Shown one piece after another: positions 1 to 7,919 of a stretch of DNA of 50,502 bases; position 1 is the first letter of the stretch, and every line of letters starts with the position of its first letter. The translations under genes and the position numbers were made by a program. Where the stretch lies: contig JAUNGD010000019.1 in NCBI GenBank assembly GCA_030524705.1, forward strand, positions 5,677 to 56,178. Reading direction: 5' to 3'. A model generated the notes under the pieces. It was not told where the DNA came from, did not search any database, and worked only from the letters and a program-made list of their open reading frames with translations. This DNA comes from Lachnospiraceae bacterium. GTDB lineage: Bacteria; Bacillota; Clostridia; Lachnospirales; Lachnospiraceae.

Positions 1-100
1 CCATGTGCAGCTTTGTACCCTGCGCGTCTTGTACCATATGCGGCTCTGTACTCTGTGCATCTTAGTACCATGTGCGGCTCTGTGTACTCTGCAGAGCATG
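1..100. repeat. Short tandem repeat, about 3 copies of 33-34 bp
   Basis: Three head-to-tail imperfect copies begin at 1, 34 and 68, each opening with CCATGTGC or CCATATGC and continuing with GGCTCTGTACTCTG-like text. The array may continue left of the window. An open frame runs through it into the MATE gene, but the start chosen for that gene lies downstream, so this looks like non-coding leader. Confidence 0.7.
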
Positions 101-135
101 ACGCTGCGATTTCAAAACATACGGTTGGAATAATT

Positions 136-1500
136 ATGAAGAATAGAACAAAAGCGCTGGACCTGACCTCAGGTCCGATTTTTAAAACACTGGCAGGGCT
201 TGCCCTGCCCATCATGGCCTCTTCCTTTTTGGGAACGGCCTACAATATCACAGATATGGCATGGATCGGTATGCTTGGCTCCAAAGCAGTGGCCGGCGTC
301 GGTGTCGGCGGAATGTTTGTCTGGCTCTCCCAGGGCCTCGTCACCCTCGCCCGCATGGGCGGCCAGGTAAATGCGGCACAGGCCTGCGGGCGTAGACAGT
401 TTCAGGAGGCCCGCTGCTACGCTGCGGCCGCTCTGCAGCTTACCGCCCTGTTCGGTATTTTATTCGGGGCGGTCTGTGTTATTTTTATCAGGCCTCTGCT
501 GGGCTTTTTCAATCTGACAGATGTGCAGACTTATGAAGCTGCCCGGGTTTATATGTATATTACCTGCGGATTGATTATTTTTTCCTATCTGAATCTTACT
601 CTGACCGGACTTTACACCGCCCAGGGAGATTCCAGGACTCCCTTTAAAGCTAATCTAATCGGGCTTGTCACCAACATGATCCTCGATCCGCTGCTGATCC
701 TGGGAGTCGGGCCTTTCCCCAGGCTTGCAGCCGCAGGAGCCGCTATTGCAACGGTATCCTCCCAGGTATTAGTATTCGCAGTTCTGCTCATCGAGATTCT
801 ACGGGACAGGACAGAAAATAATATTCTGAAGGGCCTGCGCCTTTTTACTCCTGCTGCCGGGAAATATTATCGCTCCATCAGCAGGATTGGTATTCCTGCG
901 GCGCTGCAGGGAAGTATCTACTGTATGATCTCCATGGTGCTGACCCGGATGGTCTCGGGCTTCGGCCCCGGCGCCATCGCTACGCAGCGGGTGGGCGGCC
1001 AGATCGAATCCCTGTCCTGGAATACGGCAGACGGCTTTTCCTCCGCCCTGAACGCCTTTGTGGCGCAGAATTACGGTGCCGGAAAACCGGACAGGATCCG
1101 CAAAGGATACAACAGCGCTCTGAAGGTCATGATTTGCTGGAGCGCTTTGATCACCGCAGCCTTCGTTCTTTTTCCCCGGCCCATCGCCCGCCTGTTCTTC
1201 TACGAACCGGAGGTTATTGAAATCGCCGTGGGCTATCTGACTATCATCGGTGTCGGCGAGACCTTTATGAGCGTTGAGCTTATGACCGTGGGAGCCCTTT
1301 CCGGTCTCGGGAAAACGACGCTCTGCAGTGTGATCAGCATTACCCTCACCGGTTCCAGGATCCCGCTGGCGTTGCTGCTCACTCGCATGGGTCTGGGACT
1401 GTCCGGTATCTGGTGGGCGCTGACAATTTCTTCTATAATAAAGGGCTTTGTATTTTATTTCACGTTTCAGGCCATGCAGAAAAAAGTATTCCTGAAATAA
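136..1500 (+). CDS. MATE family multidrug/Na+ (or H+) antiporter
   Basis: This is an integral membrane exporter of the MATE family, which expels cationic drugs or metabolites using a sodium or proton gradient. The 454-residue product has the usual length and about twelve hydrophobic segments in two homologous halves. MATE hallmarks include an early LALPIMASSFLGTAYNITD-like stretch and, in the second half, GIPAALQGS. The ATG at 136 is preferred over in-frame starts from position 13, because those would translate the upstream tandem repeat and put about 40 polar residues before the first membrane segment. The ribosome site here is weak (GGTTGGA). The gene converges with the M56 sensor gene and its substrate cannot be told from sequence. 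Confidence 0.9.
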   Translation: MKNRTKALDLTSGPIFKTLAGLALPIMASSFLGTAYNITDMAWIGMLGSKAVAGVGVGGMFVWLSQGLVTLARMGGQVNAAQACGRRQFQEARCYAAAALQLTALFGILFGAVCVIFIRPLLGFFNLTDVQTYEAARVYMYITCGLIIFSYLNLTLTGLYTAQGDSRTPFKANLIGLVTNMILDPLLILGVGPFPRLAAAGAAIATVSSQVLVFAVLLIEILRDRTENNILKGLRLFTPAAGKYYRSISRIGIPAALQGSIYCMISMVLTRMVSGFGPGAIATQRVGGQIESLSWNTADGFSSALNAFVAQNYGAGKPDRIRKGYNSALKVMICWSALITAAFVLFPRPIARLFFYEPEVIEIAVGYLTIIGVGETFMSVELMTVGALSGLGKTTLCSVISITLTGSRIPLALLLTRMGLGLSGIWWALTISSIIKGFVFYFTFQAMQKKVFLK

Positions 1501-1550
1501 AAGCTGCCGGATACAAAGGATGGCGTTTTACCAACAAATCGTATTCTATA

Positions 1551-3455
1551 TCAATTACCGTACCAGATTGTTCCGTCCGGCCCCGTCCAGGTTCCATCTC
1601 CGTTGCTCATGTAAATGCCGCCGGCAATATTCTGCCATGAGCCGTCCGCCTGCTGGTACAGGGTCATCTGATTGTAGCCCTCCGCATCTATGACAGAGCT
1701 CTGACTGATCCCACGATCCGCCGGAGTATCCGGGGTACTGTCCGTCCATGCTGTACCGTTTGTCAGGCAAATCCACTGATCTCCGCCATTCTGCGCGTAC
1801 TGCCTGCCGCTGCCGTCGTACCAATTGCCGTCGGAGGCTTTATTCACATAATTTGCACCTTCTCCTCCTACCGAATACAGGGTAATCTGCTGATCCGTCA
1901 GAGTATATCCCTGCACCGGCGTAGCCGGAGCTCCCTGGGAAGCTGTGTCAGCGGAGGGATTGTCCGCGGACGTATCCCCTGTCAGACTGTTTTCCCGGAA
2001 ATGATCTTCTGCTGTTCCGTCTGCCGCAAGGCTCTCCGGCGCAGAACGGTCTGCTCCGGCAGCATTGGCCCGGTCTCCGTAAAAAGCCTGCGTCCCCTGC
2101 TGATCCGGGCGCTCCCCGGCGACTTCCCCTTCGCCTGCAGGAACAGAGGACTGGCTCTTTGCCCCCGTATATCCCGGAAATCCGGCAACCACACTCTCCA
2201 GGCCCCCGGAAGCCGGGACAATCCCGCCGTCTGATCCGGCGCCGCTTTCGTCCTCACCTGCAAGAATTTTTTCTACAGAACCTGCAGAACATATCCCTCT
2301 CCCAGTCTCTGTCTCATTTATCACACTGCCTACCATGAGCTGTACAGTCAGCATCATGGCGGTAAGCACAACAACCGAACCCACATTCTTTTTCAAATGC
2401 TGCAGATTCCTCATATACAGGATCCGCTCTTTAAAAATAAGCGTGCTGTCATTCAGACTGGCCGCCAGATAAGGCACATGATTCTGAAGCGCAGCCGTTT
2501 TCAACAGCAGGCGGCTGTACTTCATCTGCTCCTCCTTCGTGTAAGCCGCCACCACGCTGCCGTCGCAAAGGTTCTCAATATCCCTCTCCGCCTCGCTCCG
2601 CATCCAGTAAAGCGCCGGATTGAACCAGTATATTGTGTTCACCGCCAGCAGGAGCATTTTGTACCACAGATCACCGCGCCTGTAATGCGTCAGCTCATGG
2701 GAGAGGATGAATTTCAGCTCCTCCATGTCATAGTCCTCTTCCGTGAGATACAGCCCGGTATGACGCAGCCCGGCCAGCACCGGCGTGGATAGCTCTGGAC
2801 TGATCAGCAGCCGGGGCGGACGCCTGATATGCTTTTTCAGACAGATCCAGCGGTACAGCTCCAATACCCTTTTATCCTCCACAGGATAGCTCCACCGCGT
2901 CATCTGGTGCAACGAAAAATAATAGCGGAGCACTTTCGCAATCACAGAAAAGAAAATTCCGGCCGCCCAGACTACTCCGAAAATCTCCAGGACTCCGTAA
3001 ACAGAAACCTTCTCAGAAGGAATCTGGATCGAAATATAGCCCGGATTCTGCGCGGCCGACTCCTCTGCTTCTCTTCTGTCTTCTCCTCTGTTTTCTTCAC
3101 CGGCCTCTTTTTCCGTGGCATTTCCGGCGGCATTTTTCTGTCCCGCACCGCTCTCACTCCCTGTATTCCCTGTCAGGCTGTCGATTTGCAGCACCCCGGA
3201 CTGATCGACTCCCGGCCCGTCAATCTGCTGTACCCCGGACCGATAGACTCCCGGCCTGTTGATCTGCAGCCGGATGGGGCTCCGTGCCGAAAGATTTACC
3301 GGTATCAGCAGGAAAACCGACACCGCCAGCCACATATAGTACTTCCATTTCAGGGAATATTTCTGCTTCGTCATCCGGGCTGAACATACAGCGAGGAGGA
3401 TAATCACGGCAGCAATCAGGTTTATTTTTATTATGTGAAACATGAATGCCGCCAT
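1551..3455 (-). CDS. BlaR1/MecR1-like M56 membrane metalloprotease sensor with a non-penicillin-binding outer domain
   Basis: A 634-residue relative of BlaR1/MecR1. Membrane segments lie near residues 8-25, 38-54, 153-176 and 358-379. The zinc protease motif HELTH is at 253-257, with a third-ligand region EAERDIENLCD near 288-298. In the family, a signal outside activates the protease inside, which inactivates the BlaI partner; that partner gene lies just upstream. The usual C-terminal penicillin-binding domain is absent. Instead a Gly/Ser/Ala-rich linker (about 385-514) leads to a domain at 515-634 that matches the C-terminus of the secreted protein encoded two genes upstream. The loop after the second membrane segment carries 13-residue repeats. 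AGGAGG sits 7 bases before the ATG. The ligand is unknown. Confidence 0.9.
   Translation of the reverse strand: MAAFMFHIIKINLIAAVIILLAVCSARMTKQKYSLKWKYYMWLAVSVFLLIPVNLSARSPIRLQINRPGVYRSGVQQIDGPGVDQSGVLQIDSLTGNTGSESGAGQKNAAGNATEKEAGEENRGEDRREAEESAAQNPGYISIQIPSEKVSVYGVLEIFGVVWAAGIFFSVIAKVLRYYFSLHQMTRWSYPVEDKRVLELYRWICLKKHIRRPPRLLISPELSTPVLAGLRHTGLYLTEEDYDMEELKFILSHELTHYRRGDLWYKMLLLAVNTIYWFNPALYWMRSEAERDIENLCDGSVVAAYTKEEQMKYSRLLLKTAALQNHVPYLAASLNDSTLIFKERILYMRNLQHLKKNVGSVVVLTAMMLTVQLMVGSVINETETGRGICSAGSVEKILAGEDESGAGSDGGIVPASGGLESVVAGFPGYTGAKSQSSVPAGEGEVAGERPDQQGTQAFYGDRANAAGADRSAPESLAADGTAEDHFRENSLTGDTSADNPSADTASQGAPATPVQGYTLTDQQITLYSVGGEGANYVNKASDGNWYDGSGRQYAQNGGDQWICLTNGTAWTDSTPDTPADRGISQSSVIDAEGYNQMTLYQQADGSWQNIAGGIYMSNGDGTWTGPDGTIWYGN
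3177..3263 (-). repeat. Internal 39-bp repeat in the M56 sensor gene
   Basis: Residues about 65-93 of the M56 sensor repeat a 13-residue unit of the form PGV-x-x-SGV-x-QID about twice, plus a partial copy. The stretch is in the loop between the second and third membrane segments and is visible as repeated CAGATTGACGGGCCGGGAG-like DNA on the coding strand. Confidence 0.6.
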
Positions 3456-3515
3456 TGAAAATCCTCCTCATTTCCATTCTTTTTCTTATTTTATCATAAG
3501 ACTACGTTTTTTTAA

Positions 3516-3899
3516 CTATTCCTCCTCCATTTCCTTCAGGAAATCACTCAGCTCCTGGATATTTTTCTGATCCATCTTTTTGCCCTGATACAGGGAGGCT
3601 ACGAACTTTTTCAGAGAATTCCCGTACAGCTTTTCCAGGACATTTTTACTCTCACTCTGCAGATACTCCTCCTGAGATACCAGAGGCGTGTAATAATTTA
3701 CCTTGCCCTCTTTCCTGACCGAAACAAACTGTTTCTTTTCCAGTCTCGACAAAAGCGTAAGAATTGTCGTCGGCGCCAGCGCCTTTTTCTGATTCACTAC
3801 ACGTTCAATTTCCAGCCTGCTCAGCGGCGGTTCATAATTCCAGAGAACCAGCATAATATCCAGCTCTGAATCCGGGAGACGGCTAAACGATTTTTTCAT
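3516..3899 (-). CDS. BlaI/MecI/CopY-family winged-helix repressor
   Basis: A 127-residue member of the BlaI/MecI/CopY family, close to the usual length. The winged helix occupies roughly residues 5-75 (for example LPDSELDIMLVLWNY and PTTILTLLSRLEKK), followed by a helical dimerisation tail. Family members bind TACAnnTGTA-type operators as dimers and are inactivated by the partner M56 protease. Such operators overlap the promoter at 5054-5105 that should drive this operon. The start is the ATG at 3899, with AGGAG about 11 bases upstream; an upstream in-frame TTG would overlap that site. The gene lies between the secreted SH3 protein (40 bases upstream) and the protease (60 bases downstream). 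Confidence 0.92.
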   Translation of the reverse strand: MKKSFSRLPDSELDIMLVLWNYEPPLSRLEIERVVNQKKALAPTTILTLLSRLEKKQFVSVRKEGKVNYYTPLVSQEEYLQSESKNVLEKLYGNSLKKFVASLYQGKKMDQKNIQELSDFLKEMEEE

Positions 3900-3938
3900 T
3901 ACTGTAAAATCTCCTTTCCTACGCAATTTTCTTTGTTT

Positions 3939-5015
3939 TTATTTCTGGCGCCATACCGTTCCGTCCGGGCCGGTCCATGTCCCGTCTCCGTTGTCTGCAA
4001 ATACACCGCCTGCGATGTTCTGCCAGGAGCCATCCTCCTGCTGATACAGGATCACCTGATTGTATCCGTCCTCGTCCGCCAAAGCAACCTGGCTGCCGGA
4101 TGACGCCTCTGTGCTCTCCGTCCATGCGGCGCCGCTGGTCAGGCAAGTCCACTGTCCCGCGCCATTTGTCTGATACTGGCGTCCGCTGCCGTCATACCAG
4201 CTGCCGTTCGTCGCCTTGTATACGTAGGCCGCCGCTGTGCCGTCCGGCGTATACAGCGTAACCTGCTCAGAGGTCAGCGTATATCCGAGGCTTTCTGCGG
4301 TCTCCGGCTCAGTGGAGACATACTCGGACGCGACGTATCCGGCAGAGCCGTTGTAATTGATCTGATACCATCCGGTCTCTGCGCCTCCCGCCTTCTCGAC
4401 GCCTGTCACTTCCACTGCATCCATGTAATAAATGGTAGCCAGTACGGATGCGTCCGTGGAGCTCTCGCTGCGGACATTCAGCTGCTGGCTGATCACCCAT
4501 GCGGTAAACTGAGCCGCTTCTACGGTCTTCTGGGAGCCTGCCTCCTGCTTGTCCCCCGCCCCGTTCGTACCGGTTACCGAGGCTATCCCTGCCGTTCCTG
4601 CTGCCGGCTTCACTGCCTTTTTCGTGTCATATTTCTCAATCTCTGCAGACTGTACGGCTTCCTGAATTTCTTCAAAATCCTTCTTGTCAACGACGGAGCC
4701 CGTGATGATAAATACTTCATTCTCCGTGGAAATAATGTTCTGGCAAACCTGCGCATAGCCGTTTCCTGCCACCGTTATCTCTGGTAGCTTCTCTCCGTTG
4801 CTGTAATGCAGAAGTGTGATTCTGTCGTTCCCATCCGTCAGCGTCGCCCAGGTCTCACTGTCATCCACCTGCTTCCAGTCATCTCCCGGAGTCTGCAGCG
4901 TCAGAACCGCATCCGGGGTCGTAAATTCAGCTCCCAGAACCGGCGCTCCTGTCATAAAAGCCGCCGCCGCTGCAAAGAAAACAGCCAGCTTTACATTTCT
5001 AAAATTCAATTTCAT
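3939..5015 (-). CDS. Secreted SH3-domain protein sharing its C-terminal domain with the M56 sensor
   Basis: A 358-residue exported protein. It begins with a signal peptide (about 1-29, ending VLGA), then an unrecognised domain (about 30-130) and a low-complexity linker. A bacterial SH3 domain follows (about 170-235, with LNVRSESSTDASVL and GYVASEYVS). SH3 domains of this type usually bind peptidoglycan or wall peptides. Residues 244-358 match residues 515-634 of the M56 sensor in order: YTLT, WYDGSGRQY, a CLT-x-G-x-AW block, EGYNQ or DGYNQ, GSWQNIAGG and NGDGTWTGPDGT. It is the first gene of the operon, directly behind the BlaI-like operators, so it is probably the main induced product. No lipobox or sortase signal is visible. 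Function unknown; a wall-binding or envelope-stress role is inferred. Confidence 0.85.
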   Translation of the reverse strand: MKLNFRNVKLAVFFAAAAAFMTGAPVLGAEFTTPDAVLTLQTPGDDWKQVDDSETWATLTDGNDRITLLHYSNGEKLPEITVAGNGYAQVCQNIISTENEVFIITGSVVDKKDFEEIQEAVQSAEIEKYDTKKAVKPAAGTAGIASVTGTNGAGDKQEAGSQKTVEAAQFTAWVISQQLNVRSESSTDASVLATIYYMDAVEVTGVEKAGGAETGWYQINYNGSAGYVASEYVSTEPETAESLGYTLTSEQVTLYTPDGTAAAYVYKATNGSWYDGSGRQYQTNGAGQWTCLTSGAAWTESTEASSGSQVALADEDGYNQVILYQQEDGSWQNIAGGVFADNGDGTWTGPDGTVWRQK

Positions 5016-5053
5016 AATATCGTTTTCCTTTCTGAACTATCTGTTTTTATCTT

Positions 5054-5105
5054 CTACAGATGTAGTTGTTATGGTCATTCTACATCTATAGAAGATGTTT
5101 GTCAA
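5054..5105 (-). promoter_or_regulatory. Sigma-A promoter with two BlaI/CopY-type operators
   Basis: On the minus strand, TTGACA (5105-5100), a 17-base spacer and TAGAAT (5082-5077) form a near-consensus promoter for the SH3-blaI-M56 operon. Two dyads of the TACAnnTGTA type overlap it: CTACAGATGTAG at 5054-5065, and CTACATCTATAG at 5080-5091, which is the reverse complement of the first apart from one base. One sits across the -10 box and spacer, the other just after the start site, which is ideal for repression. Confidence 0.85.
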
Positions 5106-5217
5106 TAGAAAAGAAAAACTTTTTTATTTCTTTTTTACAGGATATTTTTCGTAGGATATAATGAAATCGAAGAACAAACTGACCGGGAATGTATCAGACA
5201 AAAGAAGCCAAGCAATG

Positions 5218-5239
5218 TCGGGAATTTAAACATTCCCGA
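5218..5239. promoter_or_regulatory. Inverted repeat upstream of the AraC/GyrI regulator
   Basis: TCGGGAAT, six bases, then ATTCCCGA form a perfect 8-bp dyad. A related half site, CCGGGAATGT, lies at 5183-5192. A candidate -10 (TATACT, 5243-5248) follows immediately with no good -35, so this may be a regulator binding site, perhaps autoregulatory. A hairpin is the alternative. Confidence 0.4.
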
Positions 5240-5279
5240 TGATATACTGTAGTCACAGCAGAAGCAGGAGGTATAGAAT

Positions 5280-6137
5280 ATGGAATGGATAAACGCCATC
5301 GGAGAGGCAGTCGACTTTATTGAAGCTCACCTTACGGAGGATATTACCATAAATGATGTCGCGGATCACGTTTATATCTCTCCGTTTTATTTTCACAAGG
5401 GATTCAGTATGCTGTGCGGGTACTCCCTGGGAGAATACATCCGGAACCGCAGACTGTCTCTGGCAGGCGCCGAGCTGCTTACCAGCGATATCTCAATTCT
5501 TGAGCTTGCAATGAAATACAGATATGACTCCCCCGACAGCTTCTCCAGAGCTTTCTCCCGCTTTCACGGGCTTTCCCCCGCGGCAGCACGAAAAGAGAAG
5601 GCCATGCTCAAGACCTTTGCTCCGCTGAAATTAACAATCTCTTTGAAAGGTGGTTATGTGATGGATTACAGAATTACAAAAAAAGAAAGCTTTACGGTCC
5701 TGGCAGCATCCAGGGAATTTCGCTATGACAATGCACAGCAGGAAATTCCCGCATACTGGAAGGAACATTACGCGTCAGGAAACGGAGCATACGTCTGCGG
5801 AATGTTCGGCATCAACATTGACCCGCAGATGGGAAATGAGACCTTCGAATATTTAATTGCAGACGTTTATCATCCCGCAGCAGATATCCCGAAGGGCTTT
5901 AGCGTAAGAACGATTCCGGCCTTTACCTGGGCAGTCTTTCCCTGCAAGGGCGCAATGCCCCAGGCCCTGCAGGACGTCAATACCAAGCTGTTCTCCGAAT
6001 GGCTTCCGTCGTTAAAGGAATATGAATTTGCCGCCGGATACTGCGTGGAAATGTACGATGCGGCAGACAAATACCCCAAGGGAATCCAGGATGAAAACTA
6101 CTATACAGAAATCTGGATTCCTGTAAAAAAGAAGTAA
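5280..6137 (+). CDS. AraC-family regulator with GyrI-like effector-binding domain
   Basis: 285 residues with the two-part layout of Rob-like regulators. An AraC double helix-turn-helix lies at about 5-105 (FIEAHLTEDITINDVADHVY and SPDSFSRAFSRFHGLSP). A GyrI-like small-molecule-binding domain spans about 125-285 and ends in YYTEIWIPVKKK, as is typical. Relatives sense drugs or other hydrophobic compounds and activate efflux or detoxification genes. AGGAGG sits 8 bases before the ATG. The gene stands alone on the plus strand, converging with the glyoxalase-family gene, so its target is unclear. Confidence 0.88.
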   Translation: MEWINAIGEAVDFIEAHLTEDITINDVADHVYISPFYFHKGFSMLCGYSLGEYIRNRRLSLAGAELLTSDISILELAMKYRYDSPDSFSRAFSRFHGLSPAAARKEKAMLKTFAPLKLTISLKGGYVMDYRITKKESFTVLAASREFRYDNAQQEIPAYWKEHYASGNGAYVCGMFGINIDPQMGNETFEYLIADVYHPAADIPKGFSVRTIPAFTWAVFPCKGAMPQALQDVNTKLFSEWLPSLKEYEFAAGYCVEMYDAADKYPKGIQDENYYTEIWIPVKKK

Positions 6138-6171
6138 CGCTCTGATTCCATGATCCATCCAGGGCCTTTGC

Positions 6172-6540
6172 TTATTTCGCCGGTACGATCTCCAGCCAGT
6201 ATCCGTCCGGATCCTTGATAAAGTAAATGCCCATGGATGGATTTTCAAAGCAGATACAGCCCATCTCACTGTGCAGCTTATGTGCAGCCTCATAGTCATC
6301 GGTCTCAAAGGCAAGATGGAACTCCTCATCTCCCAGGCTGTAAGCCTCGGTGCGGTCTCTCAGCCACGTCAGCTCCAATTCAAAACCCGTCGCCGCGTCG
6401 CCCATATATACGATAATAAAAGAACCGTCAGAGGCCTCTTTTCTGCGGACCTCCTTAAGTCCCAGCGCTTTCTCGTAAAAATCCATGGATTTTTTCAGAT
6501 CCAGTACGTTATAATTCTCATGAATCATTTTAAATTTCAT
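6172..6540 (-). CDS. VOC/glyoxalase I-family protein
   Basis: A 122-residue single-domain protein of the vicinal oxygen chelate superfamily, related to lactoylglutathione lyase. It has paired beta-alpha-beta units, an opening FKMIHENYNVLDL stretch, the central EEFHLAFETDD and a closing FIKDPDGYWLEIVPAK, which supplies the typical metal-ligand Glu. The start at 6540 is chosen because AGGAGG lies 9 bases upstream; the ATG two codons earlier is only 3 bases from it. It is third in a minus-strand operon with Rrf2 and a metallo-hydrolase, which suggests aldehyde or thiol-related detoxification. The substrate is not known. Confidence 0.85.
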   Translation of the reverse strand: MKFKMIHENYNVLDLKKSMDFYEKALGLKEVRRKEASDGSFIIVYMGDAATGFELELTWLRDRTEAYSLGDEEFHLAFETDDYEAAHKLHSEMGCICFENPSMGIYFIKDPDGYWLEIVPAK

Positions 6541-6595
6541 TTTCATTATCCTCCTGCTGTCTTTTTGAATCATACTTTCCCGCCACGGCTCCTGC

Positions 6596-7402
6596 TCAAA
6601 GCGCGATTTCCCAGGACTGTCCGTCCCGGTCAATCCTGTAAAACTGTGTTTCCTTCGGCAGCGGATACTCCGCCGCATACCTGTCCATGACAGAATATTC
6701 ATTCCAGAAATGCATCGGAAAGACGTGGCTCACCTGGGCATGCTCCAGAAGATACTCCAGGCCCAGGCCATAATTTTCCTCCAGCCGGGCATCCAGGGGC
6801 GCAAAAGCCAGGTCAATCCGCTTCCCGGCCAAATATTCCATCTCTTTTTTGAAATTCGCGGTCATCTGGCGGTTATTCTTTTCTGTCTCCCCGGGCCAGT
6901 TCCACCAGTGCAGGTCTCCGGCATGGTAAATTGTCTTTCCTTCATAATTGATCAAAAAGGCACAGCCGCAGTCTGTAGAACGCAGGGCAAAAATCTGCAG
7001 GCTCTCCCCATATCCATCCGCTATTTCTGCGGCTGTCCTACTAGCCAAAAATGTAATCTCCGGAAGCGGTATGAGCCGGCTCTGCGTCCCATCTGGCTCC
7101 CACCTTCTGCCGCACACCTGCACGATCTGTTTTTCTGACAGATGCACGCCCTGCAGGTTCCGGTCAAACTTCCGGCAGGACGGGCGCACCTGCGAGGAAA
7201 ATACATACTTCACAGAAGGGTATTCCTCCGCCAGTGCAAATATCGCCGGATTGAAATGATCGCCATGGCTGTGGCTGCAGAACACAAAAACCGTCTTCTG
7301 CCTGTCAAGCCTCGGGATTTCTCCCTGATAATAATCAAAGATCCAGTAACAGTGCTCCCATTCCAGAAGGAAGCCGCTGTGATTCAAATATGTGACTTTC
7401 AT
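6596..7402 (-). CDS. Metallo-beta-lactamase-fold hydrolase
   Basis: 268 residues. The metal-binding HSHGDH signature is at 44-49. A later AGDLHWWNW stretch supplies the bridging Asp region, and HFWNEY near residue 225 the last His. The fold is close to the UlaG/YtnP-like zinc hydrolases rather than true beta-lactamases. It starts 7 bases after the Rrf2 stop, so the two are almost certainly co-transcribed. The substrate cannot be read from the sequence; esters, lactones or phosphodiesters are all possible. Confidence 0.85.
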   Translation of the reverse strand: MKVTYLNHSGFLLEWEHCYWIFDYYQGEIPRLDRQKTVFVFCSHSHGDHFNPAIFALAEEYPSVKYVFSSQVRPSCRKFDRNLQGVHLSEKQIVQVCGRRWEPDGTQSRLIPLPEITFLASRTAAEIADGYGESLQIFALRSTDCGCAFLINYEGKTIYHAGDLHWWNWPGETEKNNRQMTANFKKEMEYLAGKRIDLAFAPLDARLEENYGLGLEYLLEHAQVSHVFPMHFWNEYSVMDRYAAEYPLPKETQFYRIDRDGQSWEIAL

Positions 7403-7409
7403 AAATACC

Positions 7410-7841
7410 TCAGATCACGTAGTCGTGTATCTGCTCCGCCTGCCAGTCCAAAAGATCCTCCAGCGTAACATGGTCCACAACACTATTGATCGCATCATCC
7501 AGTTTCTTCCATAAAATTCTTGTGGCGCAGCTTTCCTCCATATCACACATGCCTCCGCCCTCTGCGCATTCCACCGGTGTCAGACTGCCCTCCGTCAAAC
7601 GCAGGATCATCCCCACCGTATACTCCTTGGGTGCCTTCTGAAGCACATAGCCCCCCTGGGGCCCCCGGATACTTCTCACATAGCCGGCCTTATTCAGAAC
7701 GGAAATAATCTGCTCCAGATATTTTTCTGAAATACTCTGTCTACGCGCTACATCCTTTAATCGAATCGGCTCTCCGGAGCAGTGAGTCGCCAGATCCAGC
7801 ATCAGACGCAAAGCGTATCTTCCTTTCGTTGATATTCTCAT
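7410..7841 (-). CDS. Rrf2-family (IscR-like) transcriptional regulator with three cysteines
   Basis: 143 residues with an N-terminal winged helix (MRISTKGRYALRLMLDLA opening, SEKYLEQIISVLNKAGYV, RGPQGGY), all standard for Rrf2 proteins. Cysteines at 92, 99 and 105 sit where IscR-type proteins hold an iron-sulfur cluster (C-x6-C-x5-C), so it may sense redox state, iron or nitric oxide. It heads the operon with the metallo-hydrolase and glyoxalase-family genes. Its own promoter (7864-7892) contains a dyad that could be its autoregulatory site. Confidence 0.92.
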   Translation of the reverse strand: MRISTKGRYALRLMLDLATHCSGEPIRLKDVARRQSISEKYLEQIISVLNKAGYVRSIRGPQGGYVLQKAPKEYTVGMILRLTEGSLTPVECAEGGGMCDMEESCATRILWKKLDDAINSVVDHVTLEDLLDWQAEQIHDYVI

Positions 7842-7863
7842 GTTGAACCCTCCATATATTCCG

Positions 7864-7892
7864 ATTATACTCTATAATCCCTATAATTTCAA
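7864..7892 (-). promoter_or_regulatory. Promoter and dyad in front of the Rrf2 operon
   Basis: TTGAAA (7892-7887), 17 bases, then TATAAT (7869-7864) on the minus strand. The spacer and -10 contain the dyad ATTATA (7864-7869) / TATAAT (7882-7887), a likely repressor site covering the core promoter. Confidence 0.7.
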
Positions 7893-7919
7893 TATGGAAA
7901 GCATTCAAAATATTTTGTC

